NCBI RefSeq assembly: GCF_022347545.1
Contig: NZ_JAKREW010000001.1
Location: forward strand, 248,001 to 312,000
Source of the DNA: Terribium retamae
GTDB taxonomy: Bacteria; Pseudomonadota; Alphaproteobacteria; Rhizobiales; Rhizobiaceae
DNA: 64,000 bases
Direction of reading: 5' to 3'
Shown: in pieces, positions 36,268 through 45,734 of the stretch
Layout of the letters: each line of letters begins with the position of its first letter
Numbering within the stretch: the first letter of the stretch is position 1
Position numbers and translations under genes: made by a program
The notes under the pieces: model-generated
The model's database searches: none
What the model saw: only the letters and a program-made list of their open reading frames with translations
Told to the model about the DNA's origin: nothing

Positions 36268-36961
36268 ATTGAGAGAGGTCGACACCGCCTACGGCCCCGT
36301 GCCGATGCTGCGCGGCCTGAGCATCAAGGTGCAGCCTGGCGAACTGGTCTGCCTGCTCGGTCCCAACGGCGCCGGCAAGACAACAACCTTCATGACCGTT
36401 TGCGGCGTGGTGCGTGCGCTGCGTGGCAAGGTGGACGTCATGGGCCGTGACATGGCTTCTCTTGGCACAGAGAATCTCGCCGCGCTCGGCGTGGGGCTGG
36501 TGCCCGAGGGGAGGCGTCTCTTTCCGAGCCTGACCGTGCAGGAGAATCTCCGCCTCGGCTATGACGCAGTTTCCGGGCGCGGGCCGGATTTCCAGCCGCA
36601 GCTCGACAAGATGTGCGACCTGTTTCCGCGCATACGCGAGAGGCTTCGCCAGGCGGCTGGCACGCTGTCGGGTGGCGAACAGGCTATGGTCGCGCTCGCC
36701 CGCGCCCTTATCGGAGAACCGAAACTGGTGATCATGGACGAGCCGTCGCTCGGGCTGTCACCCAAGCTGATCGACGAATATTTCGAGATTACCAGCGAAG
36801 TGCACCGGCGCGGCACGACCATTTTGCTCATCGAGCAGAATGCCGAGATGGGCCTCGGCATCGCCGACCGCGGCTATGTTCTGGTCAAGGGGCGCGTCGC
36901 GCAGGAAGGCCCGGCCCGCGAGCTGTTGTCGTCGAAGGCGGCCAAGAGCCTTTATCTCTGA
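36260..36961 (+). CDS. livF: Branched-chain-type ABC ATPase LivF
   Basis: A 233-residue ATPase with Walker A GPNGAGKTTTFM, VPEGRRLFPSLTVQENLRLGY (LivF hallmark), signature LSGGEQAMVALARAL and Walker B LVIMDEPSLGLSP. ATG at 36260 overlaps livG by eight bases; this start fits the usual MLELREVDTAYG beginning. It closes the transporter operon and is followed by a terminator-like hairpin. Confidence 0.94.
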   Translation: MLELREVDTAYGPVPMLRGLSIKVQPGELVCLLGPNGAGKTTTFMTVCGVVRALRGKVDVMGRDMASLGTENLAALGVGLVPEGRRLFPSLTVQENLRLGYDAVSGRGPDFQPQLDKMCDLFPRIRERLRQAAGTLSGGEQAMVALARALIGEPKLVIMDEPSLGLSPKLIDEYFEITSEVHRRGTTILLIEQNAEMGLGIADRGYVLVKGRVAQEGPARELLSSKAAKSLYL

Positions 36962-36999
36962 CTTGGATGCTCCCCGTGATTTGCCGCCTTGGCCGGCCT

Positions 37000-37023
37000 C
37001 CGGAGCGAAGTGGCTCGCTTCGG
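37000..37023 (+). terminator. Hairpin downstream of livF
   Basis: Nine-base stem CCGGAGCGA with TCGCTTCGG (one G-T pair) and a six-base loop, 39 bases after the livF stop. A T-tract is weak. It plausibly separates the livHMGF transcript from the flavoprotein gene. Confidence 0.5.
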
Positions 37024-37157
37024 CCGGGCATTTAGGGACAGGCTAAGCATTGCCACGTGAAATCGTAATTTTCGTGATCCGCCCCCTCCAGTAAACCGGG
37101 CAGTCAGACCTCCGCTGCGGTTGCAGGAACCCCGGAGGCCAGAGAAGGGCGCGTGAA

Positions 37158-38432
37158 ATGTCGGTCGAAAAAATAGACACGCTTGTCGTTGGCGCTGGCC
37201 AGGCCGGGGTGGCCATGAGCGAAAATCTGAGCAAGTGCGGCGTGCCTCATCTCGTTATCGAGCGGCACCGTATCGCAGAGCGCTGGCGGTCCGAGCGGTG
37301 GGACTCGTTGGTCGCCAATGGGCCGGCCTGGCATGACCGTTTTCCGGGGATGGAGTTTCCGGATATCGATCCGGATGGCTTTGTCGGCAAGGAACAGGTC
37401 GCAGACTATTTCGTTGCCTACGCCAAGATGATTAATGCCCCCATCCGTTGCGGCGTCGAAGTCAAGGAAGTGCGGCGGCTTGTCGGGCGCCCGGGCTTCC
37501 GCGTCGAAACCTCGGCCGGCGTCATAGAGGCCAACAGTGTAGTGGCGGCCACGGGGGCTTTCCAGCATCCGATCATCCCGAAGATCGTTCCGGACGATGC
37601 CGGTTTGATGCAGATGCACTCCAACAGCTACCACAATCCTGAGCAACTGCCCGAAGGGGCAGTGCTGGTGGTCGGCGCCGGATCTTCCGGCGTGCAGATC
37701 GCCGATGAACTCTCGCGTACGGGAAAGCAGGTCTATCTTTCGGTCGGACCGCACGATCGCCCGTTCCGTAGCTATCGCGGCTATGACTTCTGCTGGTGGC
37801 TGGGCGTCCTCAACAAGTGGGACGCCGAGACCCCGGGACCAGGAACCGAGCATGTCACCATCGCCGTGAGCGGTGCGCGCGGCGGCGAGACGATCGATTT
37901 CCGGCGTCTGGCGGCACGGGGCATGACACTCGTCGGCCGCACCGAAAGCTATGCGAACGGCGTGATGCGTTTCGCGCCGGATCTCGTCGAGAACATCGCG
38001 CGTGGCGATGCCAACCACCATGCGCTGATGGACGAGGCCGACGCCTACGCCCTTGCCAATGGTCTCGACCTCCCGGAAGAACCGGAGGCGCGCAAACTCG
38101 ATCCCGATCCGGCTTGCATGACCGATCCCATTCTCGAACTGAATCTGGCAGACGCGGGGATAACCTCGATCATCTGGGCCACAGGCTATTCCGTCGACTA
38201 CAGCTGGCTGAAAGTGGAAGCCTTCGATGAGAAGGGCAGGCCGAAGCATCAGCGCGGCGTGTCGAGCGAACCTGACGTCTATTTCCTCGGCTTGCCCTGG
38301 CAGTCGCGCAGGGGCTCCAGCTTCATCTGGGGTGTCTGGCACGATGCCAAGCATCTTGCCGACCGCATTTCCACGCGGCGGAAATATCTAGCCTATCACG
38401 CTGCCGCCAAACGCCAGACCGAGAACGCCTGA
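37158..38432 (+). CDS. FAD/NAD(P)-dependent monooxygenase-like flavoprotein
   Basis: A 424-residue flavoprotein of the flavin-containing/N-hydroxylating monooxygenase type. It has an FAD-binding VVGAGQAGVAMSENLSKCG at the N-terminus and an NAD(P)-binding VVGAGSSGVQIADELSRTG near residue 175. It also has the ATG-like hinge VVAATGAFQHP and a C-terminal IIWATGYSVDYSW. The classical Baeyer-Villiger fingerprint is not obvious, so N- or S-oxidation, or oxidation of a small imported amine, are all open. It starts the enzyme cluster that continues with RidA. Confidence 0.85.
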   Translation: MSVEKIDTLVVGAGQAGVAMSENLSKCGVPHLVIERHRIAERWRSERWDSLVANGPAWHDRFPGMEFPDIDPDGFVGKEQVADYFVAYAKMINAPIRCGVEVKEVRRLVGRPGFRVETSAGVIEANSVVAATGAFQHPIIPKIVPDDAGLMQMHSNSYHNPEQLPEGAVLVVGAGSSGVQIADELSRTGKQVYLSVGPHDRPFRSYRGYDFCWWLGVLNKWDAETPGPGTEHVTIAVSGARGGETIDFRRLAARGMTLVGRTESYANGVMRFAPDLVENIARGDANHHALMDEADAYALANGLDLPEEPEARKLDPDPACMTDPILELNLADAGITSIIWATGYSVDYSWLKVEAFDEKGRPKHQRGVSSEPDVYFLGLPWQSRRGSSFIWGVWHDAKHLADRISTRRKYLAYHAAAKRQTENA

Positions 38433-38618
38433 CCGATCCGGTTGCGAACTGTTTTCGTCGCTGATTGGCGGGGCTGGTTAGGCGGGTCCTTATCAGCAAT
38501 GAGAAAGACTGTTCTTTCAGCATTCAGCTCCCCTGACGAATATTCGAAACGACAAATGCGGACATGGGGTCCACTGTCCCATGAGGCGACCCATAAGTCC
38601 GATCTGATGGAGACAAGC

Positions 38619-39032
38619 ATGGCGCATACCCGGGTTCGCAAGTTCAATACGAAGGACACTTATCCCGAGCAGAAGCTCGACAATGATCTCTGCCAGGCCG
38701 TTGTGGCGCGCGGCACCATGATCTTCCTGCGCGGACAATGCCCGCAGGATCTGGATACGGCCAAGAATCTCGACAGCCACGATCCGGTCGAGCAGACCCA
38801 TAAGGTCATGCAGAACATCAAGCAGCTCATCGAAGAGTGCGGCGGCAAGATGGAGCACCTGGTGAAGGTGGTGGTCTACATCACCGATGTCCGCCACCGC
38901 GAAGCGGTCTACCGGACCATGGGCGAGTATATCAAGGGCGTCCACCCCGTTTCGACCGGCCTGGTGGTGACCGCGCTGGCTCGCCCCGAATGGCTGGTCG
39001 AGATCGACGGCACCGCTGTCATTCCGGATTGA
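38619..39032 (+). CDS. RidA-family enamine/imine deaminase
   Basis: A 137-residue RidA/YjgF-family protein that hydrolyses reactive enamines or imines released by amine oxidation. The conserved segments LRGQCPQDLD, LIEECGGKMEHLVKVVVYITD and ALARPEWLVEIDGTAV are present, with Arg122 at the catalytic position. ATG at 38619 is chosen over an in-frame ATG at 38607, since the family starts close to the first strand. Beside oxidases and a monooxygenase it is probably there to clear imine products. Confidence 0.88.
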   Translation: MAHTRVRKFNTKDTYPEQKLDNDLCQAVVARGTMIFLRGQCPQDLDTAKNLDSHDPVEQTHKVMQNIKQLIEECGGKMEHLVKVVVYITDVRHREAVYRTMGEYIKGVHPVSTGLVVTALARPEWLVEIDGTAVIPD

Positions 39033-39041
39033 GGGCAGGCC

Positions 39042-39716
39042 ATGACCTTCTCCATCGTCGCGCGATGCAGCCGCACGGGCATGTTCGGCGTCGCCGTCTC
39101 GTCGTCCTCGCCGGCGGTTGCCGCGCGCTGCGCCTACGCGCAGGCGGGTGTCGGTGCGGTGGCGAGCCAGAACGTCACCGATCCAACTTTGGGAACCCGG
39201 GCACTCGACCTGATGGCGCGTGGTGCATCGGCGGGTGAAGCCGTAGCCATTCTGAAGCGCACCGGCGCTTACATGGAGCATCGGCAACTGCTAGCCGTGG
39301 ATGGTGCCGGCATCAGCGCCATTCACTCGGGCCCGAAAGCGCTTGGTATTTGGGCCGAGGCGCGCGGCGAAAGCGTCGCCTGTGGCGGCAATCTGCTCGC
39401 CAATGATGGTGTGCCGCAAGCGATGGTCGATGCCTTCCTGGCTTCGGAAGGACATCTCGGGGACCGCATCATCACCACGATGCGGGCGGCGTTGAAGGCC
39501 GGCGGCGAGGCCGGTCCAGTTCATTCTGCCGGCATGAAGCTCGTCCGGGAGGTGGCCTGGCCGGTGGCTGACCTGCGCTGCGACTGGACGGAAGAATGTC
39601 CGATCGAGGAACTGGCCAAACTCTGGGACATCTACAAGCCGCAGCTCGACGCCTATGTGACCCGCGCCATCAATCCTTCGGATGCGCCAAGCTACGGCGT
39701 GCCGGGCGACGAATAA
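39042..39716 (+). CDS. DUF1028 family protein (Ntn-hydrolase-like)
   Basis: A 224-residue protein of the DUF1028 family, with a fold related to N-terminal-nucleophile hydrolases. The start TFSIVARCSRTGMFGVAVSSSSPAVAARC and GVGAVASQNVTDPTLG are diagnostic. Biochemical function is not established. Genes of this family often lie beside RidA and peptidase or deacylase genes, as here, suggesting hydrolysis of an amide or peptide-like bond. Confidence 0.88.
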   Translation: MTFSIVARCSRTGMFGVAVSSSSPAVAARCAYAQAGVGAVASQNVTDPTLGTRALDLMARGASAGEAVAILKRTGAYMEHRQLLAVDGAGISAIHSGPKALGIWAEARGESVACGGNLLANDGVPQAMVDAFLASEGHLGDRIITTMRAALKAGGEAGPVHSAGMKLVREVAWPVADLRCDWTEECPIEELAKLWDIYKPQLDAYVTRAINPSDAPSYGVPGDE

Positions 39717-39748
39717 CGGCGCGGCAGAATAAGCAAGCAGGAGCCTTC

Positions 39749-41239
39749 ATGAGCGAACTCAGCCACAAGGACTGGATCGACAAGGCGGCTGCCATCCGCT
39801 TCCGCGACAAGGCTTTCATCGACGGTAAATTCGTTGCCGCGCGTTCCGGCCGCACTTTTCCAAGCATCAATCCGGCAACGGGCGAGACGCTGGCCGAGGT
39901 AGCCTCCTGTGGCGAGGAGGACGTCGACCGCGCCGTGGCGTCAGCCCGGCGTGCCTTTGCCTCGGGAATCTGGTCCCGGGCGACACCCGCGCACCGCAAG
40001 GAGGTGCTGCTGCGCCTGGCGCAATTGCTGCGCGAGAATTTGCAAGAGCTTGCCCTGCTGGAATCGCTGGACATGGGCAAGCTGGTCGTGGACGCCGCCG
40101 CCATCGATGTGCCGGGCTCGGCCGGCATCTTCCAGTGGTATGCGGAGGCAATCGACAAGCTCTACGACGAAGTGGCTCCGACCGGCCCCGGCGATCTGGT
40201 TCTGGTGCGGCGCGAACCGCTCGGCGTGATCGGCGCAGTGGTGCCATGGAATTTCCCGCTCGATATGGCGACCTGGAAATGCGCCCCGGCCCTGGCTGCC
40301 GGAAACTCGGTCGTGCTGAAGCCTGCCGAGCAGTCACCGTTTTCGGCGCTGCGGCTGGCTGAGCTTGCCATGGAGGCCGGTTTGCCGGCCGGCGTGCTCA
40401 ACGTCGTTCCGGGCCTTGGTGAGACAGCCGGTCAGGCGCTCGGCCGGCACATGGATGTCGACTGTCTCGCCTTCACCGGTTCGACGGCGGTCGGCAAGAT
40501 GTTCCTGCAGTATTCAGGCCAGTCCAACATGAAGCAGGTCTGGCTGGAAACCGGCGGCAAGAGCCCGAACCTGGTCTTCGCGGACTGCGCCAATCTCGAC
40601 GCGGCGGCCGACATGGCGGCTTTCGGTATCTTCTTCAATCAGGGCGAGGTCTGCTCGGCCAATTCGCGCCTCTTGGTGCAGCGCGGGGTCAAGGACGCGA
40701 TGGTCGAGAAGCTGGCCGCGCGCGCTGCAGCAACCCAACCCGGCGACCCGCTCGACCCGGCCTCGAAGATGGGGGCTTTGGTCGACGCACGCCACACAGC
40801 CAATGTCATGAGGTTCGTGGAAGCCGGAAAGAAGACGGCGCGGCTGGTGGCTGGCGGCGATCAGGTCACCGTCAACGGCCGCGGCAGTTTCGTCCAGCCG
40901 ACGATTTTCGACAACGTGTCGCCGCAAGACACCCTTGCTCGCGAAGAGATCTTCGGACCTGTGCTGTCGGTCATCGCCTTCGATGACGAGGAGGAAGCGA
41001 TCCGGATTGCCAACGACAGCGTCTATGGCCTGGCAGCTTCGCTGTGGACGAACAGCCTTTCGCGTGCACACCGGATCGCCGAGCGTCTGCATGCGGGAAC
41101 GGTTTCGGTCAACACAGTCGATGCCCTGAGCCCGATGACACCTTTCGGCGGTTTCAAGCAGTCGGGTTTCGGCCGCGACCTGTCGTTGCATGCGCTGGAC
41201 AAATACACTGCGCTCAAGACAACTTGGATCAAATATTGA
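39749..41239 (+). CDS. NAD(P)-dependent aldehyde dehydrogenase (PuuC-like)
   Basis: A 496-residue aldehyde dehydrogenase. The catalytic Cys302 lies in NQGEVCSANSRLLV and the general base Glu267 in LETGGKSPNLVF, both at the standard numbering. The N-terminus (FIDGKFVAARSGRTFPSINPATGE) and length resemble gamma-glutamyl-gamma-aminobutyraldehyde and betaine-type enzymes. ATG at 39749 follows AGGAG; an upstream reading overlaps the DUF1028 gene and is rejected. Likely oxidises the aldehyde produced by the GMC, monooxygenase or TMADH-like enzyme. Confidence 0.93.
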   Translation: MSELSHKDWIDKAAAIRFRDKAFIDGKFVAARSGRTFPSINPATGETLAEVASCGEEDVDRAVASARRAFASGIWSRATPAHRKEVLLRLAQLLRENLQELALLESLDMGKLVVDAAAIDVPGSAGIFQWYAEAIDKLYDEVAPTGPGDLVLVRREPLGVIGAVVPWNFPLDMATWKCAPALAAGNSVVLKPAEQSPFSALRLAELAMEAGLPAGVLNVVPGLGETAGQALGRHMDVDCLAFTGSTAVGKMFLQYSGQSNMKQVWLETGGKSPNLVFADCANLDAAADMAAFGIFFNQGEVCSANSRLLVQRGVKDAMVEKLAARAAATQPGDPLDPASKMGALVDARHTANVMRFVEAGKKTARLVAGGDQVTVNGRGSFVQPTIFDNVSPQDTLAREEIFGPVLSVIAFDDEEEAIRIANDSVYGLAASLWTNSLSRAHRIAERLHAGTVSVNTVDALSPMTPFGGFKQSGFGRDLSLHALDKYTALKTTWIKY

Positions 41240-41289
41240 GAGACCGGCACGCCTTGATCAGCGCACCGAAACTGGCAACATAGCCGGCC

Positions 41290-42225
41290 ATGCCACTTCG
41301 TTTTACGCTCAGACAGCTGGAATATTTCGTTGCCGTGGGCGAGGCGGGATCCATTGCCAAAGCTGCGGAGCAGGTGAACGTCTCGCCGCCATCGATTTCA
41401 GCCTCCATCGCCCAACTGGAAACGGAGTTCGGCGTCCAGCTCTTTGTCCGCAAACACTCCCACGGTCTGTCGCTGACCGCTGGTGGCCGTGTGTTCCTGA
41501 AGGAAGCAGCACGTCTCCTCGCCGACGCTGATGCCTTGCACGATGTGGCTGGCGACATTGCCGAGAAGGTGAGAGGGCCGCTGGCAATCGGCTGTCTGCT
41601 TACTTTCGCGCAGATCATCCTGCCCGCCCTGCGCCGCAGGTTCGAAGAGAGCTACCCCGATGTTCGTGTCCGCCAGTTCGAACGCAACCAGGGGCAACTG
41701 CTGGAAATGCTGCAGCGAGGCGAAATCGATGCTGCGCTCACCTACGATCTCGAACTATCGCAAGACATGGCGTTCGAACCTGTCATGCAGTTGCCAGCCT
41801 ATGTCATGTTGCCTCCCGCACACGCCCTTGCCGGCCGGGAGCTGATATCGCCGGAAGAGCTGGTCAATGAACCGATGGTGCTGCTCGACCTGCCATATAG
41901 TCGCGAATATTTCCTGTCTGCTTTCCAGCAAAAAGGGCTTCGACCGTATATCGCCGAGCGCACGGGCGATATTGCAGTGATGCGCTCGATGGTGGCCAAC
42001 GGTTTTGGCTATGGCATCGCCAACATGCGGCCGCTCAACACGTCATCTCCCGACGGCAAGCCGCTGGTGTTCGTGCCGTTGGGCGGCGACATCCGTCCAT
42101 TGACCATGGGCATAGCGATGCCAAATGCGGAACATCGCACACAAACCGTGCAAGCGTTTATCCAGCATTGCCGTCGCTTCGTCGTCGAACAGGGTGTGTT
42201 CGGGACGGAACGGGTCGTGGGATAA
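41290..42225 (+). CDS. LysR-family transcription regulator
   Basis: A 311-residue LysR regulator. N-terminal helix-turn-helix: LRQLEYFVAVGEAGSIAKAAEQVNVSPPSISASIAQLE; the remainder is a two-lobed effector-binding domain. It follows the aldehyde dehydrogenase gene by 50 bases on the same strand, so it may be autoregulated with the operon or have a weak own promoter. It converges with the deacylase gene, only four bases apart. Probable controller of the surrounding catabolic genes. Confidence 0.93.
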   Translation: MPLRFTLRQLEYFVAVGEAGSIAKAAEQVNVSPPSISASIAQLETEFGVQLFVRKHSHGLSLTAGGRVFLKEAARLLADADALHDVAGDIAEKVRGPLAIGCLLTFAQIILPALRRRFEESYPDVRVRQFERNQGQLLEMLQRGEIDAALTYDLELSQDMAFEPVMQLPAYVMLPPAHALAGRELISPEELVNEPMVLLDLPYSREYFLSAFQQKGLRPYIAERTGDIAVMRSMVANGFGYGIANMRPLNTSSPDGKPLVFVPLGGDIRPLTMGIAMPNAEHRTQTVQAFIQHCRRFVVEQGVFGTERVVG

Positions 42226-42229
42226 TCGC

Positions 42230-43399
42230 TTATCGGTTGGCTGGTGCTATGCCTTCGACCAGCCGGTCCAGAAGCTTCGCCAACATCTCGTCGCAGCGCT
42301 GCATCTGCTCGACGGTGACGAATTCGTCCGGCTTGTGTCCCTGTGCCATCGAGCCTGGACCGCACACCACGGTCGGCGTGCCGATATCGCGGCTGAACAG
42401 GCCGCCCTCCGTGCCGAAGGCCACCTTGATGGTGCCGTTGGCTCCGGTCAGCGATTTCACGAAAGCCACGGCTTCCGAATTGGCTGGCGTATCGAGACCC
42501 GGATAGGTGTTTGTGATTTCGATTTCGATTGCCGCTTCGGGCGCGATATCTGCGGCACCGGCAGCGATGCGAGCGGCCTCGCCACGCAGCCGCTCCAGGA
42601 TGACGTCCGGATTGTCGGCGGCGACGTTGCGGATCTCGAAATCGACCTGGCAAAGGTTCGGTACGATGTTGAGCGCCACGCCGCCGTTGATCTTGCCGGC
42701 ATGGAGGGTGGTGTAGGGGATGTCGTAGTCGCCATCGCGGGCGCCGTTCTGCGCCAGCCGCTCCTGCTCGTTGCGCAAAGCGCTGACGAAGTCGCAGCCT
42801 AGGTGAATGGCATTGAGCGCCAGGGGCGCCAGGGCCGAGTGGCCTTCGCGCCCCTTGCAGAGCGCGCGCGCCGCGACCTTGCCCTTGTGGCCGGTGGCAA
42901 CCTGCATGGAAGTCGGTTCGCCGACGATGCAGAGCAACGGCTTATGTGGAGCGGTGCCGAGCATCTCCACCAGGCTGCGAACACCCAGGCAGCCGATCTC
43001 CTCGTCATAGGACAGGGCCAGATGCAAGGGCGTTTGCAATGGGCATTCCGCTCCCTTCAGCGCCGCGGCGACAGCGCAGGCGACAAAGCCTTTCATGTCT
43101 GCAGCACCGCGCCCGAACAGCTTGCCGTCCAGCTTCGACATCTCGAAAGGCGGCAGCGTCCAGTCCTGGCCATCGACGGGCACGACATCGGTATGGCCGG
43201 AGAGCATGACGCCTGGCCGGTCGGTCGGACCGATCGTGGCGAAAAGGTTGGCCTTGTGCCCGTCGTGATTGTGGATGAGTTGGCACTGGATGCCCTTGGC
43301 TTCCAGCAGATCAGCGACATAGCGGATCAGAGCCAGATTGGGATCACGGCTCACGGTCGGGAAGGCGATCAGTCTTTCCAGGATATCGATGCTGTTCAT
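42230..43399 (-). CDS. M20-family deacylase (acetylornithine deacetylase-like)
   Basis: A 389-residue M20 metallohydrolase close to ArgE. Metal-site motifs: SGHTDVVPVDGQDW, GRGAADMKGFVACAVAA and SYDEEIGCLGV, all intact. The dimerisation domain is present (about residues 180-290). Being inside an amine-catabolic cluster it may deacylate an N-acyl amino acid rather than serve arginine synthesis. It diverges from the TMADH-like gene. Confidence 0.9.
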   Translation of the reverse strand: MNSIDILERLIAFPTVSRDPNLALIRYVADLLEAKGIQCQLIHNHDGHKANLFATIGPTDRPGVMLSGHTDVVPVDGQDWTLPPFEMSKLDGKLFGRGAADMKGFVACAVAAALKGAECPLQTPLHLALSYDEEIGCLGVRSLVEMLGTAPHKPLLCIVGEPTSMQVATGHKGKVAARALCKGREGHSALAPLALNAIHLGCDFVSALRNEQERLAQNGARDGDYDIPYTTLHAGKINGGVALNIVPNLCQVDFEIRNVAADNPDVILERLRGEAARIAAGAADIAPEAAIEIEITNTYPGLDTPANSEAVAFVKSLTGANGTIKVAFGTEGGLFSRDIGTPTVVCGPGSMAQGHKPDEFVTVEQMQRCDEMLAKLLDRLVEGIAPANR

Positions 43400-43517
43400 G
43401 GCTACGTCTCACATTCGTGGCGACTTTCTAGCATCGGCGCGCAGGATCGTTGAATTCGCATTTGCTTCTGCCCTGCATCGGCTTTGCCATTCTGGGCGGT
43501 ATGCATGTCTACGGTCG

Positions 43518-43558
43518 TTAGGCGGCTCCTAAGCGGCACGGAAGAAAACTCTAGTTTT
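43518..43558. promoter_or_regulatory. Two palindromes in the divergent deacylase / TMADH-like promoter
   Basis: TTAGG-N5-CCTAA (43518-43532) and AAAACT-CT-AGTTTT (43545-43558) lie 72-112 bases before the TMADH-like start. They are candidate operator or LysR-type sites. Whether the nearby LysR protein binds here is unknown. Confidence 0.35.
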
Positions 43559-43629
43559 GTGTCGCCGCCGTCCTCCTATGAATAGGCGACAAATATTGCC
43601 AGCGCCCGATGCCAGCCGGAGGACAGTTT

Positions 43630-45699
43630 ATGCGCGATCCCCGCTACGACATTCTGTTCGAGCCGATGAAGATTGGCCCGGTCACCGCCAAGAACCGGTT
43701 CTATCAGGTCCCGCATTGCAACGGTGGCGGCTATCGCGATCCCTCGGCTGCGGCCGAGATGCGGCGCACGAAATCGGAGGGCGGCTGGGGCGTCATCTTC
43801 ACCGAACAGACCGAGATGCATCACAGCTCGGAGATCACGCCTTTCATCGAACTGCGGTTGTGGGAAGACCAGGACATCCCGGCATTGGCGAAAATGGCTG
43901 CCGCGATGCGCTCACACGGCGCGCTGGCCGGCATCCAGCTCGCCTATTCCGGCATCAACGGGCCGAACCTCTACACGCGCGAGGTGCCGCGCGGGCCGAC
44001 GGCCTTGCCGATCCGCACCTTCACCAATGACCCGGTGCAGGCGCGCGCCATGGACAAGCAGGACATACGCGACCTGCGGCGCTGGCATCGCAATGCCTTC
44101 AAGCGCGCCAAGCTGGCCGGCTTCGATCTTGTCTGCCTTTATGGCGCCCACGGCTTCGGCATCATCCAGCATTTCCTCTCTACCGCCACCAACCAGCGCA
44201 GCGACGAGTATGGCGGCTCGCTGGAGAACCGTTCGCGCCTGATGCGCGAGTTGATTGAAGAGGGGCGTGACGCCATCGGCGACACCTGCGGGCTGACGCT
44301 GCGGCTCTCGCTGGACGAGATGATCGGCGAACTTGGTTTCGCCAATTCCGAAGTCCGCGACATGATCGAGATGCACGCCGACCTGCCTGATCTCTGGGAT
44401 CTCGCTCATGGCGCCTGGGAGGATTGTTCGGGCCCTTCGCGCTTCAAAGACGAAGCCGCGCAGGAAAGCCTGGTAGCCGGCATCAAGAAACTCACCTCCA
44501 GGCCGGTCGTAGGGGTAGGGCGCTTCACTTCTCCCGATGTGATGGTGAAGATGATCAAGTCCGGCACGCTCGACTTCATCGGCTGTGCGCGCCCGTCGAT
44601 CGCCGATCCCTTCTTGCCGAAGAAGGTGGAGGAGGGGCGTATCGAAGACATCCGTGAGTGCATCGGCTGCAACATCTGCATCACCGGCGACATGACCATG
44701 TCGATCTCGCGTTGCACGCAGAACCCCACCTTCATGGAGGAATGGCGCAAGGGCTGGCACCCGGAACGCATGCAGGCGAAAGGGGCCAGCGAAACCGTTC
44801 TGATCGTCGGGGCAGGGCCCGCCGGACTGGAAGCCGCACGGGCGCTCGGCGCGCGTGGCTATCAGGTGGCCTTGGCCGAAGCCGGCAAGGAACTCGGCGG
44901 GCGTGTCGCGCGCGAATGCCGTCTGCCGGGTCTCTCAGCCTGGGGGCGCGTGCGCGATTATCGCCAATACCAGCTAAGCCAGATGCCGAATGTCGATATC
45001 TACTTCGACAGTCGGCTCTCCGCCGACGAAATCCTTGCCTTCGGCTTCGAGAATGTCGCCATCGCCACAGGCGCCACCTGGCGTCGCGACGGCGTGGCGC
45101 GTGCACATGTCGTGCCGATGCCGGCGGATCCGGCCATGCCAGTCTATACGCCCGACGATTTGATGGACGGGAAGGTGCCGAACGGCAACGTCATGCTGTT
45201 CGACGACGACCACTACTATATGGGTGGCGTGTTGGCTGAGCTAATGGCGAGACAAGGCGCGAAAGTCACGCTGGTCACGCCATCGGCCTATGTTTCCGAC
45301 TGGACCCGCAACACGCTGGAGCAAGGGGCAATCCACCGGCGCCTGGCCGAACTCGGCGTCGAGATCGTTCTCAACCGCATCGTGACCCGCGTGATGTCCA
45401 GCGGTGTCGCCACGGCCTGCGCCTACACTGGCGCCGAGCGTGACTTCGCCGCAGACGCGGTGGTGCTGGTAACCTCGCGCCTGCAGAACGACGAGCTCTG
45501 GAACGAATTGAAGGAACGTCGGGGAGAATGGGCCGACAACGGCATCCGTTCGATCAAGGTGTTCGGCGACGCCGAAGCACCTGGGCCGATCGCCTGGGCA
45601 ACTTATGCCGGCCACCGTTTCGCCCGCGAACTGGACGAACCGGATATCGGCGATGCTCTCCCGTTCCGGCGCGAGGTCACGGCGCTGGCTGCCGGGTAG
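43630..45699 (+). CDS. Trimethylamine-dehydrogenase-like FMN/4Fe-4S flavoprotein
   Basis: A 689-residue enzyme of the trimethylamine/dimethylamine dehydrogenase group (old-yellow-enzyme TIM barrel, 4Fe-4S, then a Rossmann domain). The barrel covers residues 1-370. The cluster cysteines are Cys344, Cys347, Cys350 and Cys362, close to the spacing in trimethylamine dehydrogenase. VLIVGAGPAGLEAARALGARGY starts the nucleotide-binding half. Relatives demethylate trimethylamine, dimethylglycine or N-methylproline. ATG at 43630 is set by GGAGGA at 43617-43622. The surrounding RidA and aldehyde dehydrogenase fit an N-demethylation or oxidative deamination pathway. Confidence 0.9.
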   Translation: MRDPRYDILFEPMKIGPVTAKNRFYQVPHCNGGGYRDPSAAAEMRRTKSEGGWGVIFTEQTEMHHSSEITPFIELRLWEDQDIPALAKMAAAMRSHGALAGIQLAYSGINGPNLYTREVPRGPTALPIRTFTNDPVQARAMDKQDIRDLRRWHRNAFKRAKLAGFDLVCLYGAHGFGIIQHFLSTATNQRSDEYGGSLENRSRLMRELIEEGRDAIGDTCGLTLRLSLDEMIGELGFANSEVRDMIEMHADLPDLWDLAHGAWEDCSGPSRFKDEAAQESLVAGIKKLTSRPVVGVGRFTSPDVMVKMIKSGTLDFIGCARPSIADPFLPKKVEEGRIEDIRECIGCNICITGDMTMSISRCTQNPTFMEEWRKGWHPERMQAKGASETVLIVGAGPAGLEAARALGARGYQVALAEAGKELGGRVARECRLPGLSAWGRVRDYRQYQLSQMPNVDIYFDSRLSADEILAFGFENVAIATGATWRRDGVARAHVVPMPADPAMPVYTPDDLMDGKVPNGNVMLFDDDHYYMGGVLAELMARQGAKVTLVTPSAYVSDWTRNTLEQGAIHRRLAELGVEIVLNRIVTRVMSSGVATACAYTGAERDFAADAVVLVTSRLQNDELWNELKERRGEWADNGIRSIKVFGDAEAPGPIAWATYAGHRFARELDEPDIGDALPFRREVTALAAG

Positions 45700-45734
45700 A
45701 AGATCGCCGCCAGGAATTATTCTCCCATTGTCAG

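Noticed and set aside
37104..38354. Long minus-strand open frame over the flavin monooxygenase-like gene
   Set aside because: The plus-strand reading has two intact dinucleotide-binding motifs; the antisense reading has none.
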